Positions 1 through 12,874 are shown, counted from the first letter of the stretch. The stretch is DNA of 64,000 nucleotides from Zingiber officinale (GCF_018446385.1 NC_055990.1:131514996-131578995); one strand, 5' to 3'. The notes: a model not told the origin generated them from the sequence alone. Made by a program: numbers and translations.

Positions 1-1278
1 GCAGAGTGTCTTTATCATCTCATTGCAAGTACCAAGACTAGGCAAAAATCTACCTTCAAGCATTTTTTCACTATATCTCAAGCACTGATTTGTCCACCCA
101 TTTCTCTACAGACCAACTATCAGATGATTATATGTCTCATCATATGGTTTCAGTCCTATTAACACCATCTCTTCCATCATTTGAACAGCCTCTTCGATTC
201 TTTCTGTCTCGGAATAAAATCCTATTAGACAAGTGTAAACATATGAATTCAAGCTGCATCCCCTGTTGATCAATTCGTCCTTGGATTGAAGTGCCGAGTT
301 CAGTTTGCACAACTTGCAATAGCTAGCCACAATCAAAGAGTATGCAATATCATCAAACATCATGTTTCTTTGCAGCATTCTCTTCAAAAGAGTGATTGCT
401 TCTTCAGCCCTATCCTCCTCAATGATGCTAAAAGCCAGTGTAGTGTTCACAATAATGCCAGGGGCACATCTACTCCCACGAATTCTATCTAAAACACTCA
501 CTAACTTTGGCAAAACCCCTTCCTTGAGCATCACATCAATCATAACTTCAGTCGTTGTTTGGTTTGGGTATATTCTTCTTACAAACATATATTCAAAGAT
601 CTTCCAAGCCAAATTATTCTGATCAGATCTCTATGAAACATGAAGCATTGTGCTAAAGCTAATTATATTAGCGTCCAGCTCATGATCTCCCAAGTATCTG
701 CAAGCATCAAACGCTTCATTGACCATTCTCTTCTTCGAATACACCTACAGCAAAAGATCAAAAACATGATGTCCGGGAAAAACTGCTTCGTAAGTGCTGA
801 GAAGCACCTCCACAATCGATGCATGTTGAGATGCAACTCTCTCTGTATACTTGCTGACTGCCGACTCCAGCAAAGCACGCGCATCGATAAGATGGCCAGA
901 ACGAACAAGGACATGAACAATGAAGCAATAAGATCGCAAACCATGTTCGAAATGTTTGGTCTTGGAGCACCAGTGGAAGAAAGTTAGCGCCTTTTTTGTG
1001 TCAATGGGTTCCTTGAGGTAAAGTATCACTTGCTCCACCAGGTGTTCAGTGAGTTGTACTGATCCGAAACCAGCAGTTAGGTTGTCTAAGCTCCAACCTT
1101 TGTTGCTCACATCGTTGATTATAGAGGAAAGATTGTAAAATTTTGGTTCTTTTTACGGTTGTCGGCAATGGCTGGAGTCTGCTTAGGAATTATTAGCAGG
1201 GAGGTGGAGAGAATGGCGACGAACAAGTATCAATTCATTGCCGAAGTAGCTGTTTGGATCATATTTTGAGACGAACAT
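1..1278 (-). pseudogene. PPR protein pseudogene, copy 1 (3' end outside window)
   Basis: This is a P-class pentatricopeptide-repeat protein, a family of organelle-targeted RNA-binding proteins. It reads right to left from a degenerate start near 1278 (ACG-decayed region, compare the ATG at 56698 in copy 3). Repeated helix pairs are visible, for example AYSLIVASYCKLCKL and VYTCLIGFYSETERIEEAV. The frame is broken by three in-frame TAG codons: 745-747 (LLL*VYSKK, CAG in the other copies), 631-633 (HVS*RSD, CAG in the others) and 106-108 (VGL*RNGW, TCG in the others). The C-terminal repeats lie beyond the left window edge. It matches copy 3 (55002-56698) almost base for base and sits downstream of the RPS18 relic on the same strand, as in the right block. 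The specific PPR gene is not recognised. Confidence 0.85.
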
Positions 1279-1518
1279 CAATTTTGCCCTATTGATCCAA
1301 AAAATATTTAACTTGGAAAGAAAAAAAATGTTAAGCAATTCAATTTGAATTCATAAGAGAAAAAAAAGAAACAATTTGAAAAGTAGAATCAGAGTGCAGA
1401 TTCAACGTAACAAAGAACAAAGAGTAAAGAGTCTGAAGTCATTGCTTTGCAAACTCAAGGGATTAGTAGCAATGTGCAATCCAGAGACAAAATTTACTGA
1501 AATATTCTAACAAGAAAC
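1279..1518. other. Intergenic spacer between PPR and RPS18 relics
   Basis: AT-rich spacer with no ORF of note. It is collinear with 56699-56938 in the right block. If the RPS18 gene once had a last exon downstream, it should lie here, and nothing resembling it can be seen. Confidence 0.6.
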
Positions 1519-2438
1519 TTATAGAGTTTTAGGATAAGCTAACCCTCTCTTCTTTAGCCTCTCACGGTTATCCCTCAGCTTCATGTCCAAGGCATTTGAA
1601 ACAACCTGAGAATACCTGTAATCTTTGTAATCTTTCTTCCTGTTCAAGAACCAATCAGGAATCTTGAACTGGCATGGGCTCGCAACAACTGTCATCATAT
1701 TCTGAAGTCCAACAGCAGAAAGCTCGTCAGTCCTACAGAAAAGTAAAACTTACTAGCGCAAATAAATAAATTAAGAAAATTACTCTGCAGTAGCTTAATC
1801 AAAGAATATTTAGAAAGAAAAAACTTTTAGATCCTTTCACTGTAACAAAAAGATGAACTTGCAAAGATATTTAAAGGAACACTAGGATCAACAACTTCCA
1901 AGGATAGCAATCCATAGGAATAAAAGAACAACCTTTTGTTAATGTCGACGTCGGCCTTCTTGCAAACGATATTGGCGAAGCAGCGGCCAATACCTTTGAT
2001 AGAGGTAAAGGCGAACATGCTCTTCTACTTCCCATCAACGTTCGTGTTCAGAACACGAAAATATACTGGAAATCCTCGTTGGCGATCAGCGACTACTGAA
2101 AAAAAAAAACAAAAAAATCAACTAATTACTCGGAAGAAGGAAAAGGCAATTCAAGATCAAAACAACCGGGAGATCCATATTGGCGACGTCGGCCTTCTTG
2201 CAAACAATATTGGCGAAGCGGCGGCGGCCAATACTTTTGATTGAGGTAAGGGCGAACATGCGATCTTCTGCTTCCCATCAACGTTCGCTCGTGCTCAGAG
2301 CACGAAGAATATACTGGAAATGCTCAATGGCGACCAGCGACAGCAACAATAAAAATAAAAAATCCACTAATTACTCAAAAGTAGGAAAAGGTTGTTCAAG
2401 ATCGAAACAACCGGTAGAACCAACGTATAACTGACCAT
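1519..2438 (-). pseudogene. RPS18: 40S ribosomal protein S18 (uS13) pseudogene, copy 1
   Basis: Cytosolic small-subunit protein S18. Exon 1 is just the ATG (2436-2438) followed by a GT donor. A duplicated, decayed exon 2 lies at about 2170-2345. Exon 2 proper spans about 1933-2097 ([20 protein letters not shown]) and ends at a GT donor. Exon 3 starts at 1732 after TGTAG and encodes [17 protein letters not shown] and [17 protein letters not shown]. The reading then runs into intron-like sequence and stops at 1519-1521. The conserved C-terminal third (the HYWGLRVRGQ/GKTVGVSKKR part) is absent. Exon 2 has a CAG-to-TAG stop at 2025-2027, where copy 2 keeps CAG, and a 1-nt frameshift just before [10 protein letters not shown]. 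It is a truncated relic; the same truncation in copy 2 shows it predates the duplication. Confidence 0.85.
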
Positions 2439-3375
2439 GGTCTCAACTAGGGTTCTACGCTCTTCTTCTCGCCCTGAACGGCGGCAAAGCAAAGAGCAAA
2501 AAACTAAAAACCAACGATCTATTTATTAGGGTAAGAAGAGTTTGATTTCTTAATCTTGTTTTTTATTGGCTAAGAGTTAGGTTTAACAGGTAGGTCCCAC
2601 GCTTTTCCATTTACAGTCCGTTCGGTGCCTTGTCAGCCTTACAAAATTCTTATTTGACTTAAGTTAATTAGAAAACAAAATTCGAATTTTAATTTTTTAA
2701 AAATAGCAAAATTTCAAAAAACGAATTTATTTATGCTAAAAAAATTATTTTGAAGGCACAATGAATTCATTCACAACATAGTAAAAAAGAAACTCAAGAG
2801 ATTAAGATATTTGATGCAAACTAATTCAATAAATATATTTTGAAGGCACACTGTTAGAAAAGAATAAATTAGAAAATCAAAATAAAATCATCATGTCAAA
2901 GAGTATTTATGCTGGCTTCACCAGTACTAAATGGTTCAATTTTGCAAATCTACCAGTGGTGACAGGCTCTGCTATACTCTGAACTTTGAAGGCAAGAAAA
3001 TTTCATAAATTATGATAAAAAAAAAACGAATACGCTCGTCCTCAACGCCCCCGCTAACCCGTCCTAGGATTCATAGCATAAAATAGTTCATATGAAAGGG
3101 TTCATAGCATATGCATTAAAAGGCAACTCCAAAATGCAAACGCATAGTAGTATTCGTGGGCACAAAAGCATAGATGATAATATTAAAAGAAAAAGGAAAA
3201 CAATACTCATCAAAATCAATCCAAGCCACAAACCATGTGTAATAAGATGTCTTTCACATACTGATATGGAAAGAAAGAGCATACGTAGCAATGACCCAGG
3301 AAGCTGTCTGTGCACTATCGCATTGTTATAACATGACAAGGTCTGCTGCCTAAAGAACAATTGCCTTGATGGATT
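2439..3375. other. AT-rich spacer, RPS18 5' flank and DRB 3' flank
   Basis: No gene seen. The first about 100 bp are the RPS18 leader, with a decayed telo-box-like GAACCCTAG near 2446. The rest is AT-rich and collinear with 57870-58883. Part of it (about 2690-2830) is also related to about 53880-54040, the 3' flank of the DRB fragment. The copies differ by indels, including a stretch near 58250-58400 that is missing here. Confidence 0.6.
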
Positions 3376-6300
3376 TTAGAAGTCCAAACTGACGGCGACC
3401 CAGCTATCATCGCTGAAGGGTAGAACGATTCCACCTTCAGGCAAAACCACGTCAGCTTTGCGAGGATAAACTTGGACCCTATTGCACAGCATTGAGCGAC
3501 TGCTTCCCGGCATGGGAAGTTCACTGTGAGCGCTTGTGAAGTTATGACGAGTGGAGCAGTCAGGACTGTAGGATGATCCTGAGCTGCCAGATTCAGGGAG
3601 ATCTTGAAGGGGTTGTTTTCCATTCTTACTAGCACTGGTATGCCCTTGCTTCTCCATAGGATCATGCTCATCTACCCATGATCAGATGCAAAAAAAAAAA
3701 AATAAAGGCAAATTGAAATTGGAATTTGATTAATATTGCAAGTGCAATGATTCACCTTGCAGAATTTCTTTAATTGTAATGGCACTTGCAGATTCTTGAT
3801 TCTTGACATGGCCAAGATCAGTTGCAACTCAATTAGCTAACTATAAACAAACATGATGAACAACTAGAGAATGTAAAATGGTCCACCTTGCAGGATTTCA
3901 CTAATTTTAATTTCACTTCCAGGTTCTTGCTTCTGTACATGGTCATGGTCATGGTCATGTTCATCTTCTGCACCACCAACTTCAAAATTTTAGCAATTAT
4001 AATCAGACTTGATAAAAATCCATACCATAGCGTTTAAGACTTCATTATGTATGCCAAAAGCAAAATTGTTATAGCTACTCATGAGTTGGATGAAAGATGG
4101 AGTATATGAATGACGCTCAATTTATAAGCATTATATGTGGTTTTTATACATTATATAGTGCTCAGACCATGCATAGACAAGTATACTTAAGTTGAAGAAT
4201 AAGCTAAACAAGAAAATCATCTACACACCAATACAACCTGTCTTTGAAGAGTTTGTGTTGATTATTGGCACTAATGTTGAAGCAGCAGGTTCAGATTCCA
4301 TATGCTCTTCCAATATTGAAGATAAATGGGAAGAAAATCTGCTTGACCACCTGAAAGGTATTAAATAAAACTGATTTTTTTAATTCCATATAGAATAGCT
4401 AGATAAAGAATCAAAATAACTTCAAAATCACTTGAGCTGATTGTCTAAACAATATATACAATTCTCCATGAGTTAAACAAATTTCTAAAGTAAATTATAA
4501 AACAAAAAAAATTATTAAATAATCTCACACAACCCTTACCATCATATTTTGACCGGGGGTAATACTATTAAAGTTTCTAACAAGACAGGAAAAAAGTAGT
4601 TTTAGGATAGTATGGGTGGGGATGACTACCATCCATACTGCCCCTACTGAGAAACCATAAAATGACATATTTGAGGGGGAAAATCGTAACTTACTTTGGT
4701 AAAGATAAGAATATGCGATCTTTGCAGCATTCGTTTCTGCCTGTCTCTTGGTTTTCGCTGCATCTCCCTGAAATAATTTGCCTTTGATTTCAACAGTGAC
4801 AGAGAAAGTAGGAACATGACTTTCACCATATCTCGTTGTGTTATACTCTGGCATAGGCAACCCTTCTTTTTGTACTAATTCCTGCAATAGATTCTTGTAC
4901 ATAATGCCATCATCCTGCAAAAGAAAAAAAAAACAAATTAATGAATCAGAGCCAATTGTTGATTGTAAAAAAAATAATGCTTAAAAAGCTGAACCCTTGC
5001 ACCTGCTGATCACCAAACAATGACATCAAAGCAACTTTTGCAGCAGAATGTTAAGCTTCCTTAACAGTATAACAATATGATGTGCTCTCAAATGTTTGCT
5101 CATCAACTTTAACAGTAACTTTGAATTGAAGAGCATGACAAACATAGGTATATGTTGGTAGACATTTAGCTTGCTTCTGAAGATATATCTGAAGTTGGTT
5201 CTTGTATGAAACTTGATTGCCTTTCAACAAATTCAACAAAATGTCATTATTATAGCAGCTTGTGGAAATACATGATAGAGTTACAAACAGAACTAACTTT
5301 AGATTATACTAATTCACAAACCATATTTATTTGAAATTTAGGATTCTTTAAAGCACCTGAATTTCACATCTGTACACTGGGAAAAAATATTTTCCACTGA
5401 AGTAACAACATTAATTTCAATAAATAGTTAATTAATCATCTTCCATGATCCTATTTGGCATTAAGAAATATTTTGCTAATTATATATATATATCTTAAAA
5501 GAGTCCATAATATTTGGAACAACCACTGCTCGGTGGCAATGATAATATATTGCAAAAAGATGTAAAGTTAAACCATATATAAGAAACTTGATGGAAAACT
5601 TTTGAGCAAACTTCCATCAGCTCTGAAAATTTCCAGCTCATAACAGTAAGATAAATCTCTTGCATGAGGAGGGCATAAATACCCCAACAAAAATACAAAC
5701 TAAAAAAACACATTTTGTAAAATTTGTTTTATCCAATAAACAAAAGCAAAAAAATTAAAATAGAAATAACATGCCCAAAGTAGTCCAAGGCTAAGTTCTA
5801 TTTGTGATTGTCCAGTCCAATTTCAAGAACGAAAACATGCCTGATGCAACAAGAATATCGTAACACAGAAAAGCTCAGACTTTAGACTCACCTTAGAGGG
5901 AAAATATTATTAAACTAAAAGATTAACAAATTCATGGGATCCTAATCCCATTTATAGACTTGGAATAAGATCAAATCGTCAAAGAAAAAGTCTGCTTTAC
6001 CTCTAATATTTAAAAAGAACTTTTAAAGGCTTTATGTTTTTTTTTGAAAAAAACTAAAACGAACTTTTACCGCTCTTGAATATCAAAGAACATATAAAAA
6101 TTTTTAATTCAACAATATCAAATTGAAAATAAAAATCTAAATTGATCTCCAAATTGAGTCCATGATTATATACTTCTCACCCAACTATTCAAAAAAAAGT
6201 CATATATCATAACTGGAATTGCTTGAAGGCATAAAAACTTTTCACATAGTTCTCAATGATAACTTGAAAGAATTTGAATAAAATAGCAGATCCTATAGAG

Positions 6301-8426
6301 TGTCAAAGAAAAGAGGTACCTAAGACACAAAAACTAATGATTTCATTGATCCAAACCAAGGTGAAGGGAAAAAATGAGATGGTAACACACTCAAACATAT
6401 AGCATCTTCTTCCCAAGTAAATTAGCATTCAAAATATTCCACCGAAAATAAAATTATCTAACTAGTTTAAAAACTATTTATCATAGAAATTTTGTCATCT
6501 AAGTTTTATGGTACAATTATATGGAATAGTTTCCTATGGAGACTTTCAAATGTTTAAATTTATAGGACAAATTGTCAATATTATACTAGCATAAGTAAAT
6601 TATTAGAATATCACATGTAAATCACTGCATGACCATATACTTAGCATGCTTAATATGAACAGGTCTTACAAGTGCAGAGAACATTCTGAAGTCGGAATGT
6701 ACAAGGAACAACCAGGCACACATCACAAAATTTCTCATCTCCATCTAGCAAGCAGGAATTTTATTTGTATGAAAATAAAGTTGCTCTTATTTACTTTGGT
6801 ATATCAATTATCAAAATTTATCTGAAAAAGGATATAAATTGATAATAACATGGGCTACTAAAATTGTTTCAAAAAGCAGCATGTGCTATGCAAGGCTTTG
6901 CAGTATGCATATGTGATATGCACCATCATTATTTGATCAAAATAAAAGCAAAATTAATCTACCAATTATGTAGATATATAGCAATATGTGACCACATGTA
7001 GATCACATCTTAGATTGGATCAAGTAAATTCTTATCAAGCATAATCATCTTACAAGTTACAAGCAATGGAATATGTTGGACAGGAAAAAAATAAATGATA
7101 AATGGTTGACTTTATGTAGCATCCCTGCAAATTTGAGTGAACAACAAAAAATCAAAAGAAACCTTGAGTACAAAAGGCCAAACAAGATCCATAATCCATT
7201 GGCTACAAAAAAGCGGAAGAAAGTGCAAATAACTAGTTGATTGATAATTTTAAGAAAATGTAACACCAAAAGGGGCAGATTATTCTATTGAGAAAACAAC
7301 AAATAATGTTTTTTAAGCATAGAGGAATTAAAATCTTATTTTTCTGGTATTATTCATTAAGTTCTTGTATCTATTGTGTGATTGTTTAGATTAATTAAGT
7401 TCTTAAACATTGTTTAAATTATAAAAACTCCAAAAAAAATTGTCCATACAATTTTCAGCGACACCCTATTCTGTATCGAGGTTATGATTATGTTGTGCTT
7501 GCGAGCAACCTACACACTATGTGTTGACCCTACTGCACACATCCAGATGTCTTTTCAAAATCTTGGCTATACAGTAAATTTATATCATGTCTCACTTAAC
7601 AAGATCAATAAAAAAAAAACTTTAGAGGATGTTTTGATATTATAAAGTTTATTTATTTATTTTCGAATTGCATTAGAAAAATCTGCTGGGGCAACTAGAG
7701 CAACAATCCAAAGCTAGTAATCCACCATAAAAAGAGATATATGCATATGAAGATAAGCAGAGTACTAAATGGTGATTTGAAAAACTTGAATTAAGCAAAT
7801 TATCGATAAAATGAAAGCAAACATGATGCCTGAAAGTTATAACTAATTTACATACTCAGTCAATTTTAAGCCACTAAACTAGAAGATGCCTCTCTATGCT
7901 ACGCTAGCTATACACAACGGAAACCTACACAAAACAAGAAAAAACAAGAGAAAAAAATGTTAGCAAAACTTAAAAAATGGAAAAACTTCGATTTCAAATA
8001 CAAAGATCAAATAGAAGAAATTTGATTTAAAATTCCGCCTCAAGCAATGCGCATATTCCATAGAACCATTAATCAACCGAGCTTCCCCGTCGAAAAAGCA
8101 CTCCCAGACGCAAAATACAAGATACAAGAATAGAAAAGCTCACCAAGATCTATAGGAAGGGCCGGTGCAGGGGTTGGAGGCGGTGGTAAGTCCACGGGCG
8201 GCGACTGCGGGACCACGTCAGAGAGCTGCTCGAAAGCGACCAGCGCGGCCTTGTTCTGAGCTTCCTTGGATGTCCGGGAGAGATCGGGGGAGTGGAACGA
8301 GGAGCCGTTGACGGTGACGGTAGCGCTAAAGCGGAAATTGTGGGCAGGGCCGTCATGTGAGGTGGCGTACTCCGGAAGCGACCATTGCTGGCGCTGGCAG
8401 AGCTCCTGGAGCCGGCTCTTGTGCAT
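3376..8426 (-). pseudogene. dsRNA-binding protein (DRB/HYL1-type) gene, left copy, inactivated
   Basis: Seven exons read right to left: 8144-8426, 5003-5220, 4695-4914, 4238-4350, 3887-3967, 3756-3821 and 3376-3671. Exons 1, 2 and 3 each encode one dsRNA-binding domain (for example [34 protein letters not shown] and [19 protein letters not shown]). Exon 7 encodes the tail ending [11 protein letters not shown]-stop. Such proteins assist Dicer-like enzymes in miRNA or siRNA production. Compared with the right copy it carries three lesions: TAA at 5051-5053 (GAA in the right copy, in the second helix of domain 2), loss of 1 nt at about 4348 near the start of exon 4 (frameshift), and AG-to-AA at the exon 6 splice acceptor (3822). 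Exon 1 alone could still give a single-domain peptide. Intron 1 is about 2.9 kb. Confidence 0.85.
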
Positions 8427-9289
<863 letters not shown>

Positions 9290-11168
9290 AGTTGTTGCAT
9301 AAATAGAGGAAACAACATTTCTCAACCTCTAATGTGAAAGAAGATAAAGAGAATAATATTGGAAGGGTGGAAGAAGATGTGGAGGAGGACGATAAAGAAG
9401 TGTGAAGTGAAGGAGGAGAAAAGAGAAAAGGAGGATCCTGAGTTTCTTGGGGGGGTAAAGGAATCTGTTCTGGGAAGGACATAACAAACTCAGCACTTTG
9501 AATGGAAGGGTCTTCCTGGGGATGAATAGGGGGGAAGCGAGAATAAGATATAAGGAAGATAGGGTAGGTTCAGGAGAAGTGATTTGAATATCTCCTATAA
9601 GCATATCTTCAGGAACAGAAATAACTCATTTCTTGAGGAGGGGCGCTAAGGTTAATCGTCGCCTAGGGTGTTTTCTTGTAGGAGTAGTTTCCGGTGTCTG
9701 CTTTTGTAGCTCCAAAGGGGTGTCCTCTCGCATGGTGCTAAATTTGTTGGCGTCTCTTCGGAAATGGTGTGAGAGCTAGAAGCGATCACGGGTTGGATAG
9801 AGGGTTCAGACAAAGGAGTATCAAAAGGTTGAACTGGCTCGGCATTAAGCTCTGCATTGAGCTCTCGTTCCTTAGCCAGTAATACCTCCTCTTCTAGATT
9901 AATTTCCTTGTCAATCAGAGCTCAGAATACAGCATCCACTACAATAAATAAAAGAGTATTTTAGTTAGTAAAAGGGTAATAGTTAAGATGTCAAAACTTA
10001 CCAAAGGAACATTGTAATCTCTTTTGAACAGAGCTCAGGACACAAAGATACAGAAGATCACTACGTATCCCTTCATGAATAAAAAAGTCGTGACTAAGCA
10101 ATCTATTGTAATAATAAAAAAAGACTGGTTGTTGATGAAGTTCTTTTATATCATGAAGAGGGCAGAAAGAAGATTAGCATGGGGTAGACCATGCAATAGG
10201 TCTAGAAAATTTTATAAAGAAAAAACGTGATTTCCAACCCTTGTTGGATGAGGGCATGTCTGTAAAGAACAACATCTTGGGACGAGATTGGAAGAGGAAT
10301 ACTCCCGGTTCCGATTTTTTTTGGATAAGAGAACATGAAGAAGTTTTGAGGAGTGAGAGGGATACTGAAAAGACGAAATAACATGAACAACCTTTATAGA
10401 TATCGAAAAGCATTCGGAGCAAATTGTTATAAAGGAATACCGAAATACTGGCTTATCTCCGATAAGAATGGAGGAATAGGGAAGCATAAACCTGCCACCA
10501 ATTGATCTTTGAAGAAGGTAACATAGTCATCAAGAGGAAGATGGGGATAAGCCTCAGGGTGCGGTACCTTGATATGATATTCTTTAAGGATTTCGTACTG
10601 AGAGCAAATGGAAATTCGATCGATGGTACTAAAGGAAGAATGCGTCTGAGCGTACCAAGGAGCTAGTAATTCCTCATTGGAGAAAGTCGAAAGAGAGAAT
10701 CACCAGAAAGTGAGTTGAGGAAGATGAAGAGTAAAGAAATAAGAAAGATTTAGGGTTTAGGGGGATATAAGGATCGTCGTTAAATTGAAACAGCTCGTGA
10801 AAGGAGGAGCATTGATTTGCTAATAAGAATGTGATGGGACAATGATAAAAAAGCATATTAAAGGTAGCTTCAAGAAATAGGAAAAAATGTTACGTGACAC
10901 TCATCTATAAAGAGGCATTTATGATAGACAGAATAAACCAAATCATATGCTGAGATGTCATATCTTCGAACATTCTCTTTCCATTGAAAGGCCAATCACC
11001 GATGAGATAATTTTGAAAAACCGCACGACTCTCAAGATACGGTTAAAAGAAAAGGAAAAAGAAAGCATAGGGTAATGAGTTATACGAGTAGATCAAACAA
11101 ACAAAATTGAAACTCATATCTAGTCAGTCGATCATACCTCCTTCGACTATACTTGAAGGGGAGGCTAG
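9290..11168 (+). mobile_element. 3' internal region of a Tat-lineage Ty3-gypsy element
   Basis: This stretch lies immediately upstream of the LTR at 11169. It ends in a purine-rich tract (GAAGGGGAGG, about 11154-11164) that fits a polypurine tract, so it is the 3' end of a plus-strand element whose gag-pol is missing. It contains a decayed ORF on the opposite strand (separate entry). Tat/Ogre/Grande elements are known for a long region between pol and the 3' LTR that can hold an antisense ORF. The left border is not defined. Confidence 0.6.
9300..10860 (-). pseudogene. Antisense ORF relic of the Tat element (putative 'gypsy-type transposon' domain)
   Basis: Read on the minus strand, opposite to the LTRs, the translation gives a long protein-like stretch: EILKEYHIKVPHPEAYPHLP, then FPIPPFLSEISQYFGIPL, a TAA, QFAPNAFRY, another TAA, then after a frame change SNKGWKSRFFFIKF. 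A charged segment (LEEEVLLAKERELNAEL) lies further left near 9840-9900. The pattern resembles the plant retrotransposon domain often annotated 'putative gypsy type transposon' (Transposase_28 type), encoded antisense in Tat-lineage elements. Stops and frameshifts make it non-functional. The family assignment is from memory of the pattern and should be treated as probable. Confidence 0.55.
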
Positions 11169-11249
11169 TGATATGGGTTATGATGAAGTGGCCTGGCAAG
11201 CGAAGTAGAGGTCATGGTCAAGAAAGATAGGATGATGAACGACCAAATA

Positions 11250-12330
11250 AAAGGTCGAGGGAGCACTAATGTGCTTACAGGCGCTCGGCTAGGCAAAGCA
11301 CGATCGAGCGTAAAGATATTTAGCCTTATATATAGTTTTTAGTATATTACCGGCCGACTAAAGGTCGAGCAAGTACTATTGTATGTATATGCGCTCGATT
11401 GGACAAAGCCCGATCGAGCATAAAGATATTTAGTATTATATATAGTTTTTAGTATATTATCGGTCGACTAAAGGTCGAGCGAGTACTATTATATGTATAT
11501 ACGCTCTGTCGGGCAAAGCCCAATCGAGCGTAAAGACACTTAGCCTTATATATAGTTTTTAGAATATTACCGGTCGACTAAAGGCCGAGCGAGTACAATT
11601 GTATGTATATGCACTCGACCAGGCAAAGCCCGATCGAGCATAAAGGCACTTAGCCTTATATATAGTTTTTAGTATATTAATAGTCGATTAAAGGCCGAGC
11701 AAGTACTATTGTACGAATATGTGCTCGGTCGGGCAAAGCCCGATCGAGCGTAAACGCACTTAGCCTTATATATAGTTTTTAGTATATTACCGACTGACTA
11801 AAGGCCAAGCAAGTACTATTGTACGTATATGCGCTCGGTCGGGCAATGCTCGATTGAGTGCAAAGCTACTTAACTTTATATATAAAAGCTTTTAGTATGT
11901 TACCGGTCGACTAAAGGTCGAACGAGTACTATCGTACGTATACGCGTTCGGCCGAGCAAAGCTCGATTGAGTGTAAAGGTACTTAACCTTATATATAGAA
12001 CCTTTTAGTATATTACAAGTCGAGTGAAGGCTGAGCGAGCGCTCATATGCTTATACGCGCCCGGTCAGACGGAGTCCGACCGAGCATAAAAGTATTTAGC
12101 CTTATAAAACCTTTTAATATATCATTGATCGAATGAAGGCCGAGCGAGCACCAGTGAGTGTATAGGGGCACGGTCGGGCAAAACCTGGTCGAGCGTAAAG
12201 GCGCTCAGCCTTATAAAGCTCATAGATATTCTCGGCCGAAACATGCTTAGAAGGTATTCTCAAGGTATTCTTAATATATACACAACCGACTTGAATGATC
12301 GGTCGAGACATGCTTAACAGAAGTATATAA
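11250..12330 (+). repeat. Tandem array of about 110-bp hairpin-bearing units in the Tat LTR
   Basis: Units begin AGTATATTAC at 11341, 11451, 11561, 11671, 11781, 11894, 12007 and about 12115, giving spacings of 110, 110, 110, 110, 113, 113 and about 108 bp. Each holds a near-perfect inverted repeat; the clearest is around 11723-11749, with arms GCTCGGTCGGGC and GCCCGATCGAGC around an AAA loop. Units then carry a TTTATATATAGTTTTT stretch. The array lies upstream of the TATA box, in the presumed U3 region. Confidence 0.9.
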
Positions 12331-12570
12331 ATATGATAGCCTAATAAATTTGGCCGGAAATATCTTCTAGAAGCTTCTTCAGTTATAGTAACGTGTTCCT
12401 ATGCATATTTCATCATAAATATGAGTCACAAACAATAAAAGAGGTACATCTGGGGTACAAAAAAGATTCCTTAAAGGATTATTACACGAAACTTAGAAGG
12501 TGACTTCATCTCCTAACAAACTTTAACAAATCGGGGACCACTTCATGACTATGGAGGTTACATGAGGTAG

Positions 12571-12580
12571 TATAAAAGGG
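12571..12580 (+). promoter_or_regulatory. TATA box of Tat LTR
   Basis: TATAAAAGGG follows GGTAG. The same block recurs at 52023 (plus) and 42892-42899 (minus) in the other two LTRs, so it is probably the core promoter marking the U3/R boundary. Confidence 0.6.
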
Positions 12581-12874
12581 GGATCCTCTCAGTTGGCAAG
12601 GTAAGCAAGTTCTAGCATCTAAACTCTATTTTAAAGTACTTCAGTTACTGTACTTCTTCTTCTTCTTCCACCCTTGAGAGAGGAACTACCTTGAGCATCG
12701 AAGAGCCTAGCCAGGTATCCTCACCCTGGTCTTAGGTCACTAACGCTTTGTTGGCTCGTCTTATTGTGTGTAGCATCGTTGAGGAGCTCTTCCAGATCTT
12801 CAAAAGTTCGTCTTCATCAGAAACTGCCATTCGCCGGAGCCAGCGCACCACCTCGCAGATTTCAGACAAGATCA

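Larger units (their letters stand above)
11169..12874 (+). mobile_element. 3' LTR of the left Tat-lineage element
   Basis: A 1706-bp LTR starting TGATATGGGTTATGA and ending GATCA. It shares its start, its TATA region and its downstream CTTAGGTCACTAACG block with the LTRs at 42585-44014 (minus) and 50796-52326 (plus). It holds an array of about 110-bp repeats (11250-12330) followed by TATAAAAGGG at 12571. It is followed by CTACCCCTTACGGATCCTAAC, which is copia internal sequence (compare about 36598), so the element sits inside an older copia relic. Confidence 0.8.

Noticed and set aside
11250-12330. Possible CRISPR-like array
   Set aside because: The regular 110-bp units are contiguous tandem repeats without unique spacers, inside an LTR of a plant nuclear genome.
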